Part shown: positions 36,386 to 45,094 of the stretch, in pieces | How positions within the stretch are numbered: position 1 is the first letter of the stretch | Layout of the letters: each line of letters starts with the position of its first letter | Assembly (NCBI RefSeq): GCF_041435215.1 | Contig: NZ_CP108394.1 | Span: 1,674,001 to 1,738,000, forward strand | Length of the DNA: 64,000 bases | Source: Streptomyces sp. NBC_01314 | Lineage (GTDB): Bacteria; Actinomycetota; Actinomycetes; Streptomycetales; Streptomycetaceae | Direction of reading: 5' to 3' | The notes under the pieces: generated by a model | What the model was told of the DNA's origin: nothing | Databases searched by the model: none | Seen by the model: only the letters and a program-made list of their open reading frames with translations | Program-made: the position numbers and the translations under genes

Positions 36386-36585
36386 ACCGGAAACCTACGG
36401 CGCCGCTCGGGCCGCTCGACGCGGGCCGGCTTTATTCGGTTGCCGCTCCCGGTGTCCGCCCCTCACCATGGGCGCGACACCGGGAGCGGCCCGGTGCTCC
36501 ACGAGAGGAGGCACGACCGTGACCACGACTGTCCTCGGCCTGCCCGCAGACCGCCTCTGTCTCACCTCATGGAGCACCTTCAGCG

Positions 36586-37524
36586 ATGTCTCACGACGAT
36601 CTCTCGCAGCACTCTCAGCACCCGGCATTTCCTGACGACTTCAGCACCGCCGCCTACCACTACGTCCCGCCGCCGGACGACCTGGGCGACGTCGATGACC
36701 GGTTCGTCTTCGACTTCCGTTCCTACGACGACCTCGATGACGGCCAGCGCTGGTCGACCTGGCTCAGCGTCGAACCCCTCTGCCGAGGCCCCGAGCCGCT
36801 CCCGGACTGGGTGGTGACCTCGCAGGGCGCGATCGATACCGAGCTCGGCGTCCTCAAGACCGGCAAGGAGGCCGACGTCCACCTCGTCGAGCGCGCCGAC
36901 CCGCTCGCCCCCGCCGCCGGCGTGGTCATGGCGGCCAAGCGGTACCGCTCTCCCGAGCACCGGACCTTCCACCGCTCCGCGTCCTACACCGAGGGCCGCT
37001 CGATGAAGCGCTCACGTGACGAGCGGGCCCTCAAGCGGAAGAGCACCTTCGGCCGGCAGGTCGCGGCCGGCGAGTGGGCGGTGTCCGAGTGGGCTGCGCT
37101 GGTGCGGCTCTGGGGCCTCGGGCTGCCGGTTCCCTACCCGGTCCAGATCGACGGCACCGAGATCCTGATGGAGTGGATCACCGTCGTCGACGAGGACGGC
37201 GCCGTCGAGACCGCGCCCCGGCTCGCCCAGACTCGACCCTCACCCGAGCTGCTGGCGGCGTACTTCGAGCAGCTCACCGATGCGCTCGCGACGATGGTGC
37301 AGCACGGCCTCGTGCACGGCGACCTCTCGGCGTACAACATCCTGGCGGCGGGCGAGCGGCTGGTCATCATCGACCTGCCGCAGATCGTCGACCTGGTCGG
37401 CAACCTCAACGGGATGGGCTTCCTCCAGCGCGACTGCGCCAACATCTGCGGCTGGTTCCGCTCGCGGGGCCTCGATGTCGACGAGCACGCGCTGTTCGCG
37501 GAGCTGATGGCGCACGCCTTCTGA
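36586..37524 (+). CDS. RIO-type serine/threonine protein kinase
   Basis: 312 residues. After an acidic 75-residue N-terminus the RIO kinase fold follows: GVLKTGKEADVHLVER (flexible nucleotide loop), catalytic Lys in VVMAAKRYRS, LGLPVPYPVQIDGTEILMEWI, catalytic loop LVHGDLSAYNILAAG with Asp and Asn, and metal-binding LVIIDLPQIVD. RIO kinases are best known in archaeal and eukaryotic ribosome maturation; bacterial members are less studied. The ATG at 36586 has GGAG about 11 bases upstream. It is flanked by mobile-element remnants. Confidence 0.9.
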   Translation: MSHDDLSQHSQHPAFPDDFSTAAYHYVPPPDDLGDVDDRFVFDFRSYDDLDDGQRWSTWLSVEPLCRGPEPLPDWVVTSQGAIDTELGVLKTGKEADVHLVERADPLAPAAGVVMAAKRYRSPEHRTFHRSASYTEGRSMKRSRDERALKRKSTFGRQVAAGEWAVSEWAALVRLWGLGLPVPYPVQIDGTEILMEWITVVDEDGAVETAPRLAQTRPSPELLAAYFEQLTDALATMVQHGLVHGDLSAYNILAAGERLVIIDLPQIVDLVGNLNGMGFLQRDCANICGWFRSRGLDVDEHALFAELMAHAF

Positions 37525-37631
37525 ACCTTGCGGCTGGCGCTGGGTTGCGCTCGTGAGACGCAGCCGCGGGCGGGTGGTCCGGGTCGAGTCGCCGGCCGGC
37601 CTCTACCGCCGGGTCGCGGCCCACGAACCGG

Positions 37632-37790
37632 ACCTCCATCCTGGACGAGTACAAGCCCTACTTGCACCAGCGTTGGCGCGAGGGCCGTCATGACATCCCC
37701 CAGCTCCACCACGAGGTACGCGAGTTGGGGTTCACCGGAGACATCCAGAGAGTCCGCCGCCACTTCCGCCCCTTCAAGAAAGCACCGGTG
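37632..37790 (+). pseudogene. ISL3-family transposase fragment
   Basis: The frame reads TSILDEYKPYLHQRWREGRH and then LHHEVRELGFTGDIQRVRRH, matching the conserved LDxYKPYLxxRWxEG region of ISL3 transposases. Nothing else of the element is evident, so it is an isolated scrap. Confidence 0.7.
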
Positions 37791-37984
37791 TCCGGGCGGG
37801 CGACCAGGAGGTACCCGGCCGGGATGGATGGAGCCTCGCGCAGCCGGCTGAGGGTGGTCCTCGTGCCACAGTTCATCGGAGTTCACGGCTCTGGCACCAC
37901 TGCCCGCGCACTGGCCTGTCGCGGTCAACCTGCTGGCAGGAAACTTGCTGGGGGTGTGGGCCTGACTGCTCCTGGGCGGTGTGT

Positions 37985-38155
37985 ATGCGCAGCTCCACCC
38001 TCTACAAGGTGCTGGCGGCGTGGATGGTGCTCATGACCGTGGCCCTGCTGGTCACAGGCACGAAGCAGCCAGCTCCGGTAGGCGAGTTGGGGACTGTCTC
38101 CGTGCGTCGGGGATCTGTAGCCGGATCGTGTCCTTTACTCCGCGCGGTCGGTTAG
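37985..38155 (+). CDS. possible small membrane peptide
   Basis: A 56-residue frame, MRSSTLYKVLAAWMVLMTVA followed by LLVTG, with one strong membrane segment (about 8-25), then a polar tail. There is no clear ribosome site. It could be the surviving N-terminus of a membrane protein. It lies 62 bp before the first WS/DGAT gene. Confidence 0.35.
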   Translation: MRSSTLYKVLAAWMVLMTVALLVTGTKQPAPVGELGTVSVRRGSVAGSCPLLRAVG

Positions 38156-38217
38156 CCCTGCGTAATGCCGTCGCGGGGGTGTTGCCGTACACCGTCGCCC
38201 CTTCGTTTGGTGGACCA

Positions 38218-39513
38218 GTGATCCAACGCCCGAATGCTGTCGACGGCTGTTTCATCAGGCACGAGCAAGAGCTGAGCGATTTTCGCCCCACCTTCGGTAT
38301 GGTCCTGCATGCCCAGGGCCGCGCTCCGGAACTGAGCCGGGTGCAGGAGCAGATCGCGTCTCGCATCGAGCGGATGCCGACGCTGGCGTGCACGGTGGCC
38401 AGACGCGAGCGCCGGACAGTGTGGCAAGCCGACCCGGCCTTCGATCCGTACGACCATGTCCACGAGGTCAGGACGCCGGATGGCCCCACCGCCCTGGAGG
38501 AGGCCGTGCAGGCGCTCCTCGGCGCCCCTCTGGATGAGCAGTCGCCGCGCTGGGGAGTGTGGCTTATTCACGGCTATTGCGACAGTGAGTACGTTCTGTT
38601 CTACCGTGCTCACCATGCCGCGCAGGACGGGCAGGCGATGGTGGACGCGCTGCGAGCCCTGTTCGGTACGGAGCCGCCTGCCTCCCCCGCACGGGCGGCC
38701 GTCGCTGTACCGGACGCAGGCCGGTTCTGGTGGCAGCGGATCCCAGTGCAAGCCGTCGCCTGGATTCTGACCGATGCGATGAAGAGCCTGCGGCCTTCCC
38801 TGCGCTCCTCGATGCAGCGGCCCCTGAGCGGCGAGACCCGGGTCGTATCGGCAGCCGTGCCCGAGTCATGGCTGCGAAATACCGGCCGGGCGCTGGGAGC
38901 AAGCTCGAATGACGTCTGCCTGGCCGCCCTCGCGGAGGCGGTACGCAGCCGAATGCCTGAGAGCCGGCTGGCGCCCCGGCAGCGGGGACGCGAACTGTAT
39001 GCCTATCTGCCCATCTCGGTGCGCAGGCCGGAGGAGCGGTTCACGGTGGGCAACAGACTCGCGGCCGTCCGGATCCCCTTGTCGTTCTGGGAGGAGTCCG
39101 CGACCACTCGTGTCGCGGCCATCTCTCGTGCGACTCGCCCGGTCAAAACTGAGGGCATGCGGCGTGCGTTGCGGGCACAGATGAGCCTTCCGGAGTGGCT
39201 CGTCTACCGGATTTTTCGGCGTGCCGCTGCCAAGGCTGCGGGATGCCTCATCACGTCCGGTCTGGTTCACCTTCCAGAGCTGCTGGCGATGGGGGACGAC
39301 CCGATCGAGACGGTGGTTCCGGCCGCGTTCCCGTACAAGGACCTCTTCGAGATGGCGTTCGTCGCCTACAAAGGCCAGGTCGCCGCCAGTGTCGCCTTCG
39401 ACCGCGCCGAGGAAGAGGTCGGCAGCCTTGTCGCCCTGTGGGCGGACGCAGTGGAGCGCCTGCACGACGACGTTGGCTTCGATGAGTCTGAGTCGACACG
39501 GGCGATCGTGTAA
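38218..39513 (+). CDS. WS/DGAT-fold acyltransferase, copy 1
   Basis: 431 residues from GTG 38218. It has the condensation-domain fold of bacterial wax ester synthase/diacylglycerol acyltransferases. The catalytic motif HHAAQDG is at residues 132-138, and the second half has LGASSNDVCLAALAEAVR and a PISVRRPEERFTVGNRLAAVRIPL strand. It would pass an acyl group from a thioester to a hydroxyl or amine. A close paralogue is at 43435-44733 on the other strand, with the same start VIQRPN and the motif at the same residues. Both flank the oxoamine synthase/ACP/KAS II block, so acylation or condensation of that product is the likely role. The natural acceptor is unknown. Confidence 0.82.
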   Translation: MIQRPNAVDGCFIRHEQELSDFRPTFGMVLHAQGRAPELSRVQEQIASRIERMPTLACTVARRERRTVWQADPAFDPYDHVHEVRTPDGPTALEEAVQALLGAPLDEQSPRWGVWLIHGYCDSEYVLFYRAHHAAQDGQAMVDALRALFGTEPPASPARAAVAVPDAGRFWWQRIPVQAVAWILTDAMKSLRPSLRSSMQRPLSGETRVVSAAVPESWLRNTGRALGASSNDVCLAALAEAVRSRMPESRLAPRQRGRELYAYLPISVRRPEERFTVGNRLAAVRIPLSFWEESATTRVAAISRATRPVKTEGMRRALRAQMSLPEWLVYRIFRRAAAKAAGCLITSGLVHLPELLAMGDDPIETVVPAAFPYKDLFEMAFVAYKGQVAASVAFDRAEEEVGSLVALWADAVERLHDDVGFDESESTRAIV

Positions 39514-39639
39514 TCCCCATGACTCCATTCCGTACGCCCCGACACGCACCCACCACTACGGAACGGCCTTGGGAACAGGCCGAAGTGCGAACTGCGGCTG
39601 CCGTCTCCCACAGCGCGTGAGGGCGCGCAGCGCTCGGTC

Positions 39640-39913
39640 CGTTTGGACATTCAATACCGCCCTCCAGCTTGCGCAGTTGACCTGCATCGAGCTTGCAGCG
39701 GGCGCCGCCGGGGCCTTTGGAGACCAGGGCCCGCCACCCGCCCGGGGCCAGCGGTTCGCCGACATACGCGTCGCTCTGAATTGCCGGGCCACCTCCCGGT
39801 CACCGGCCCCGGTCTCGATCAGATCAGCGGCCGCCAACCGGACCCGCTCACGCCGAACTCGCTCCTCGGCGTTCAGCCCTCCGCCATCGGGATACTCATC
39901 CCTCCTGCATGGC
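39640..39913 (-). pseudogene. IS630-family transposase N-terminal remnant
   Basis: The minus frame reads [20 protein letters not shown], then [20 protein letters not shown] and NRW, which is the helix-turn-helix start of IS630-type transposases (YPxGGGLTAEERxxRExVRL and VARxFxVSxxSVxRW). The catalytic part is missing. It sits in the 450-bp gap between copy 1 acyltransferase and the oxoamine synthase, so the cluster has been disturbed here. The rest of 39514-39965 shows nothing else. Confidence 0.7.
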
Positions 39914-39965
39914 GCAGCCCACGGCAACCGTCACGACCCCGAGTAACCCGAACACATGAAGATCT

Positions 39966-41219
39966 CTAGCCCGCGGCCGCGCGGGTGGTCGGGAGCGTGG
40001 CCGGACGTACGATCCGTACGGGGGCGGGCCCTTCATGCAAGGTTCCAGGGATGAGGCCTTCCCTTCGCCCCACTTCCTTGAAGGCGGCCAGCAAACGTGC
40101 CAGTTGCTCGTCCGTGTGCCCGGCTGTCAGCGTGATGCGCAGCACCTCGCGACCGGCCCGGACGCCCGGATATGTCATGGGAGCGGTGAACACTCCAGCC
40201 CTGCACAGTTCCCGCCACATGCGCAGGCACCGCTCCCGTCCCCGGACGAGGACGGGCACGACGGGGGTGACGGATGCACCGGTGTCATAACCGAGCGCCC
40301 GCAGACCGTTGTGCAGTTGCTCGGCGAGATCCAGGACCCTCGCACGGCGCTGCGGTTCTGCCTGGAGGATGTCCAGTGCGGCCAGCGCGGCGGCGACGTT
40401 GGCGGGTGAGGCGGCCGCGGTGAACATCGACGTACGGGCGTGGAACCGTAGGTACCGGATGACTTCCGTCGGCCCGGCGATGACGCCGCCCACGGAGGCG
40501 AGGCTTTTGGACAGGGCACTGGTGACGAGCAGGGGCCGCAGTCCGAAGTGGTCCGCCACTCCGGCGCCGTTGGGTCCGAGCACTCCTAGGTCGTGTGAGC
40601 TGTCCACGACGACGTGCGCACCGTGGGCGTCGGCCAGTTTCATCATTTCGGGGAGTACGCAGATGTCGCCCTCGACGGAGAAAATACCGTCGGTGAGGAT
40701 CATTTTTCCGGCTTCTGAAGCGGCGGACGCGAGCAGTTCCTTAAGGTGTGCCACGTCACTGTGCAGGAACTTTCGCTCCTTGGCTTCACCCAAACGAATT
40801 ACCTCGTCCAACGAGGCGTGGTTGGAAAGGTCGCTGAAGACGTAGTCGCCGTCCTGTAGCAGCGGAGCCAGCATCAGATTGGCCTGATACCCGGAGGGAA
40901 GGACCGCGGCGGCCTCCTGCCCCAGGAACTGAGCCAGCCGGTTCTCCAGTTCCTCGTGCAGTCGTAGTGAGCCGCTCACGGCTCGTGATCCGCCCAACGA
41001 GGTACCGAAGCGCCGCACCGCCCTGACAGCGGCCTCCCGAACCCGGGCGTCGGCGGAGAGGCCGAGATAGTCGTGAGACGCCGCCATGATGACCCGGGCG
41101 CCTTCGAATTCCACCTCAGTGCCGTCGAAGGTCTCGCTGATTGCCCGGTAGTAGCAGTCCCCTCCAGCGTCCCGTCGATGTTCCGCTGTCCATGCCCGGC
41201 ACTTCTCCAGCACGTCCAT
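39966..41219 (-). CDS. PLP-dependent alpha-oxoamine synthase
   Basis: 417 residues from the ATG at 41219 (GGAAGG upstream); a longer GTG reading to 41303 is possible. This is the family of 8-amino-7-oxononanoate synthase and serine palmitoyltransferase, which joins an acyl thioester to an amino acid with loss of CO2. It has the ring-stacking His134 (SNHAS), Asp206 and His209 in VVDSSHDLGVLG, and the PLP lysine Lys238 in SALSKSLASVGG. The SSH form, instead of the usual EAH, is unusual. Divergent from the ACP and KAS II genes, it most likely takes an acyl chain from that ACP to give an alpha-amino ketone. No biotin genes are nearby, which argues against BioF. Confidence 0.88.
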   Translation of the reverse strand: MDVLEKCRAWTAEHRRDAGGDCYYRAISETFDGTEVEFEGARVIMAASHDYLGLSADARVREAAVRAVRRFGTSLGGSRAVSGSLRLHEELENRLAQFLGQEAAAVLPSGYQANLMLAPLLQDGDYVFSDLSNHASLDEVIRLGEAKERKFLHSDVAHLKELLASAASEAGKMILTDGIFSVEGDICVLPEMMKLADAHGAHVVVDSSHDLGVLGPNGAGVADHFGLRPLLVTSALSKSLASVGGVIAGPTEVIRYLRFHARTSMFTAAASPANVAAALAALDILQAEPQRRARVLDLAEQLHNGLRALGYDTGASVTPVVPVLVRGRERCLRMWRELCRAGVFTAPMTYPGVRAGREVLRITLTAGHTDEQLARLLAAFKEVGRREGLIPGTLHEGPAPVRIVRPATLPTTRAAAG

Positions 41220-41391
41220 GCGCACGCCTTCCAGGGTTCCTCCGTGCCCGCGCAACCGGCGGACCTCCGCACCCGACGCAATATGCCATCTCGATACGTC
41301 CACAGGTCAATTCACACCTGCAGAAGATCTCTGCCGAGCCGTGTGCTGGTAGGTTGAAGCTCTTCTTTGTCATTCTCGGCCGGAGAGAAAC

Positions 41392-41610
41392 ATGTCTTTC
41401 GATGAACTGAAAAATATTATGATCTCTATTGGGATTTCCGAACCGGATATCCAGTTGGATGCCACGCGGGAGGACGTGGGGCTCGACTCCATTGCCGTGG
41501 TCGAACTGGCCCTGGTTCTGCGCCGCGAGAAGGGACTGGAGGTGACAGAGGAGGAGATCAAGGCCGCCGGTACGGTCGCGGACGTTGCTGCTCTCGTGGC
41601 GGCGCGGTGA
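41392..41610 (+). CDS. discrete acyl carrier protein
   Basis: 72 residues, the size of a free ACP. The phosphopantetheine site is Ser33 in DVGLDSIAVVELALVLRREKG. The usual leading Glu/Asp pattern is present and helices three and four are acidic (LEVTEEEIKAAGTVADVAAL). GGAGAG precedes the ATG. The stop overlaps the KAS II start (GTGA), so carrier and condensing enzyme are made together. It differs from a typical housekeeping AcpP (GADSLDTVEL) and so is probably dedicated to this cluster. Confidence 0.93.
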   Translation: MSFDELKNIMISIGISEPDIQLDATREDVGLDSIAVVELALVLRREKGLEVTEEEIKAAGTVADVAALVAAR

Positions 41611-42827
41611 CCTTCCGCAGGATCGTCCAGGACGTGTCCGTCACAGGCCTTGGCATGCTGACTCCGGCTGGTGATGGCTGGCGCACCGGCTGGGAACGGG
41701 TCCGCGACGGACAGCCGACGGCGGTACTGGGGCCACTGACGCCAGTTCCCCATCTGGCGTGTGTGGTCGATTTCGACTCTGCCCGACTGGGTCCGGCCCG
41801 GTCCCGCAAGCCCGACCGCTGCACACAGTTGGCGCTGCTCGCTGCCCGTGAGGCGCTGAGCGATGCCGGACTGGAGCCGGCCCGCTGGAACGGGGCTCGC
41901 GTCGCGGTGGTCATGGGATCCAGCTACGGTGGGATCGAGATGCTGGAGTCCGAACACCGTGCGCTGCTGGAGAAGGGCTCAAAGGCCGTATCCCCCTATG
42001 CGGTGCCGACGTCCTTGAGCAACTCGGTGTCTGCCCAGTTGAGCATCGAGTTCGCGGCCATGGGCCCGAGCCTTACGGTCAACACCGCCTGCGCCTCCGG
42101 GGCGACTGCCATCGGCACGGCGCTCGATCTGCTGGCGCTGGGCCGTTGTGACATTGTTCTGGCGGGTGGCGCGGAGGCCGCGATCACACCCTTCAACATC
42201 GTCGGCCTGGAGCGGATTGGCGCACTGTCGCACCATTTCGAAGACCCTGCCAGAGCTGTGCGCCCTTTCGATGTCGGTCGGGACGGCTTGGTCATCGGCG
42301 AGGGCGCCGGAGTTCTGGTCCTGGAGCGCACGGCCGACGCGCGGGCCCGCGGGGCAAAGGTGAGGGGCCGCATCAAAGGCTTTGGCGCCTCCTCGGACGC
42401 CTATCACGTGGTGAAGCCTGGACTGAACGGGGCTGGGCTCACGTCAGCGGTCCGCGAGGCCCTGGCCCGCGCCGGCGTCTTGCCGGAGGACGTCTCGTAC
42501 ATCAATGCCCACGGCACGGGAACACAGGTGGGCGACAGGGTGGAAGCGGCCGTGCTGGCTGAACTGTTCCCTCATCGGCCGCCGGTGTCCTCCACAAAGG
42601 CGGTGACGGGGCATCTGATGGGCGCGGCAGGCGCGGTGGAAGCTGTCCTGACCGTGCTGGCGGTCGAGCAGGGGCTCGTCCCACCCACCGCCAACCTCGA
42701 AAATCTCGATCCGGCTGTGGCTCTCGACATCCCCACCAAGTGCCGGGAGGAACGCCTACAGGTGGCGCTCTCCGTCTCCGCCGGCTTCGGCGGCCAGAAC
42801 GCCGTGCTCGCCATCGCTCCCGCCTGA
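41607..42827 (+). CDS. beta-ketoacyl-ACP synthase II (FabF-like)
   Basis: 406 residues with the full thiolase-fold triad: Cys162 in NTACASGAT, His302 in INAHGTGTQVGD and His336 in KAVTGHLMGAAGA, plus Lys331. It extends an acyl-ACP with malonyl-ACP. The intact cysteine means it is a real condensing enzyme and not a chain-length-factor partner. It starts with GTG inside the ACP stop. In prodiginine-type pathways a similar ACP/KAS II/KAS III trio makes a dedicated fatty acyl chain for an oxoamine synthase, and this is the best functional analogy. Confidence 0.93.
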   Translation: MTFRRIVQDVSVTGLGMLTPAGDGWRTGWERVRDGQPTAVLGPLTPVPHLACVVDFDSARLGPARSRKPDRCTQLALLAAREALSDAGLEPARWNGARVAVVMGSSYGGIEMLESEHRALLEKGSKAVSPYAVPTSLSNSVSAQLSIEFAAMGPSLTVNTACASGATAIGTALDLLALGRCDIVLAGGAEAAITPFNIVGLERIGALSHHFEDPARAVRPFDVGRDGLVIGEGAGVLVLERTADARARGAKVRGRIKGFGASSDAYHVVKPGLNGAGLTSAVREALARAGVLPEDVSYINAHGTGTQVGDRVEAAVLAELFPHRPPVSSTKAVTGHLMGAAGAVEAVLTVLAVEQGLVPPTANLENLDPAVALDIPTKCREERLQVALSVSAGFGGQNAVLAIAPA

Positions 42828-42828
42828 C

Positions 42829-43375
42829 TTCACCGCCCCGTGGTGGAGGACGGTGAAGTCGTCGGCCGAACCAGGCAGGGTCAGCAGCGGCGGCGAAGGA
42901 GCGATGCCGGCGCGTTCGTGAAAGCGTGAGGTGGTGTGTCCCAGCACCAGGGCGGTCACCGTGACCGGCGAGGTGCGCAGGCGCCGGGAGTACGCCAGTG
43001 ACTCGGTCGGTGCCAGGCCGAAGGCTTTCGACGCACCGTAGGTCGTGCCCTGCCAGACGGGTCCCGTGGCCCACCGACGAGATGTTGAGGATCCGCCCGT
43101 TCCGCGGCCCAACATCGCTGGCAGGGCGGCGTGCAGCAGACTGGTGGGTGCGACGACGTTGAGCGTCAGCATGCGTTGCTCGTCGGCCCATGAGGTGTAC
43201 TCGAAGGACCTGCCCAGGCCCGCGCCGGCGTTGTTGACCAGGATGTTGTGTCGCGCGCCGCATGGGCCACACGTTCGAGGTCGGCTTCCACGGTCAGATC
43301 GGCACGCGCCGATACCGTAACTTGCGCCTGTGCCCAGGCGCTTGGCATGTCTGCCTCCCTCGTACCGCAACCGGA
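42829..43375 (-). pseudogene. decayed SDR ketoreductase
   Basis: Minus-strand pieces in different frames: ADLTVEADLERVAHAARDTT, ILVNNAGAGLGRSFEYTSWA with QRMLTLNVVAPTSLLHAALP, RILNISSVGHG, TTYGASKAFGLAPTESLAYS, then PVTVTALVLGHTTSRFHERA. These are the NNAG, Ser and YxxxK landmarks of FabG-like reductases, but the cofactor motif is lost and several frameshifts exist. It lies between KAS II and the second acyltransferase, so the cluster once had another reductase. Confidence 0.8.
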
Positions 43376-43434
43376 TTGCGGACTTCACCTGCGGCAGTGC
43401 CTGGTTGTGTGTGCATCACTGCGGGCCGGGGGCA

Positions 43435-44733
43435 TCACGGCTGGGGCGCCGACGTCCGGATCGGCTCTTCAGTGCTGACGACGGTCTCGTGCCACAGGCG
43501 CTCCACGGCGTCCGCCCACAGGGCGGCGAGGTTGCCCCTGTCGTCCAGAGCGCGGTCGACGGTGACGCTGGCCACGACTTTGTCCCCGTAGGAGAGGAAC
43601 GCCACTCCGAAGAGGTGTTCCCCGTACAGGAACTGCGTCGCTACTACCGTCTCGACCGGGTCCGTGCCCATCGCCAGCCGCCCGGTAAGGCGCATCAGGC
43701 CGGACGCTTCGAGGCCGTTCCTTGCCTGGGCGCTGTGCCGGACGAAGCGGTACACAAGCCATTCCGGAAGTCTCAGCTGCGCCCGCAGTACTTGCCGCAT
43801 GCCGTCGGTTTTGGCCGGGCCGGTCGCACGGGCGATGGCTGCTACGCGAGCGGCCGGAGAGTCTTCCCAGAACGACAAAGGGATGCGGACTGCCGAGACC
43901 CTGTTGCCCACCATGAAGCGTTCCTCGGGCTCGCGCAGACCGACAGGAAGACTCACGTGCAGTTCGCGACCACGCTGGTCGTCCTCGATCCAGCTTTCCG
44001 GAACCCAGCTGCGCAGCGCCTGCGCCAGGGCTGCCAGGCAGACGTCGTTGCCTCCGGCCCCCAGTGCCCGCCCTGTCTCGCGGAGCCACGATGAGGGCAC
44101 AACAGCCGACTGGAGCCGTGGCCGGCCGGTCAGAGCGCGTTGCGGCGACCACCTCATCGTGGGACGCAGATCCTTCACCGTGTCGTTGAGGGTCCGGGTG
44201 ATGGCACGCGCCGGGATCCGGCGCCACCAGGAACGGCCCTGTGCCCGCCCGGCGGCAAGGCCCACTGGGGCGGGCGACTCGGTACCGAAGAGCGCCGTCA
44301 GAGCGTCCAGTGCCGCCTGCCCGTCCTGGGCGGCGTGGTGAGCTCGGTAGAACAGCGCGTACTCACGGTCGCAGTATCCGTGGATGAGCCAGACCCCCCA
44401 ACGCGGCGACTGCTCGGGCAGCGGGGCACTCAGGAGCGCGTCCACAGTCTCGTCGAGCGACGTGGGCCCTTCAGGAGTACGAATTTCATGCACATGGTCG
44501 TGCGGGTCGAAGGACGGGTCACACGCCCATACCGTCCGGCGCCCGCGCTTGGTGATCCTCCACGCCAGTGCCGGCATCCGCTCGATGCGGCCGGCGATCT
44601 GCTCCCTCACCCGTTCTACCTGCGGCGCGGATCCCGACGCATGCAAAACCATTCCTACGTAAGGCCGGAAACCAGGCTGCCTTCGCTCGTGAGTGAGGAA
44701 GCAGCCGTCAAGCGTATTCGGGCGTTGGATCAC
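43435..44733 (-). CDS. WS/DGAT-fold acyltransferase, copy 2
   Basis: 432 residues from GTG 44733, paralogous to the copy at 38218 along its whole length (same start VIQRPN, same HHAAQDG at 132-138, GAGGNDVCLAALAQALRSW, VGLREPEERFMVGNRVSAVR). Clear divergence between the copies shows that the duplication is not recent and that both were kept under selection. Both ends of the cluster core are therefore marked by acyltransferases in inverted orientation. The two may act on different hydroxyl or amino positions of the product. Confidence 0.82.
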   Translation of the reverse strand: MIQRPNTLDGCFLTHERRQPGFRPYVGMVLHASGSAPQVERVREQIAGRIERMPALAWRITKRGRRTVWACDPSFDPHDHVHEIRTPEGPTSLDETVDALLSAPLPEQSPRWGVWLIHGYCDREYALFYRAHHAAQDGQAALDALTALFGTESPAPVGLAAGRAQGRSWWRRIPARAITRTLNDTVKDLRPTMRWSPQRALTGRPRLQSAVVPSSWLRETGRALGAGGNDVCLAALAQALRSWVPESWIEDDQRGRELHVSLPVGLREPEERFMVGNRVSAVRIPLSFWEDSPAARVAAIARATGPAKTDGMRQVLRAQLRLPEWLVYRFVRHSAQARNGLEASGLMRLTGRLAMGTDPVETVVATQFLYGEHLFGVAFLSYGDKVVASVTVDRALDDRGNLAALWADAVERLWHETVVSTEEPIRTSAPQP

Positions 44734-45094
44734 ATGGTCACCAAAGGCAGGGCGAAGGCGTGCGACCGGGCCCCCGCGTGCGTGTATGTCTCCCAGGTCT
44801 ACGCGGGCCTAACCACTCGCCCAAGGAAAAGGTCACGTCCACACCTGCTTGCCTCCGGTGGCCTCGGCATGTGGCCAAGCCGCGGCAACCCTGGCCCGCT
44901 GCCTCGTGCGTGTGAGGTCAGGCCGGGGAGCGTGACGTCCCCGACGAGACCGCGTTGATCAAAGGGGCATGTTCTTCCACCACTTGTGATGAAGCCACGC
45001 CGATACCACAGCGCCCTCGTCCACACGGGCTATCGGCACAAGTCGACCGAGCACACGCCGCCACTTCGGCCCGTGCCTGAGCGGAAGGACTGTT
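44734..45094. other. divergent control region between acyltransferase copy 2 and P450
   Basis: No gene is seen. It must contain the promoters for the minus-strand acyltransferase and for the P450-to-KAS III operon. I could not find a clear inverted repeat or consensus promoter. Confidence 0.45.

Noticed and set aside
33230..36400. functional integrative conjugative element or prophage
   Set aside because: No integrase, replication gene or attachment repeats found, and the transfer gene is broken.
39966..41219. biotin biosynthesis gene bioF
   Set aside because: No bioA, bioB or bioD nearby; the active-site context differs and the gene is divergent from a dedicated ACP and KAS II.
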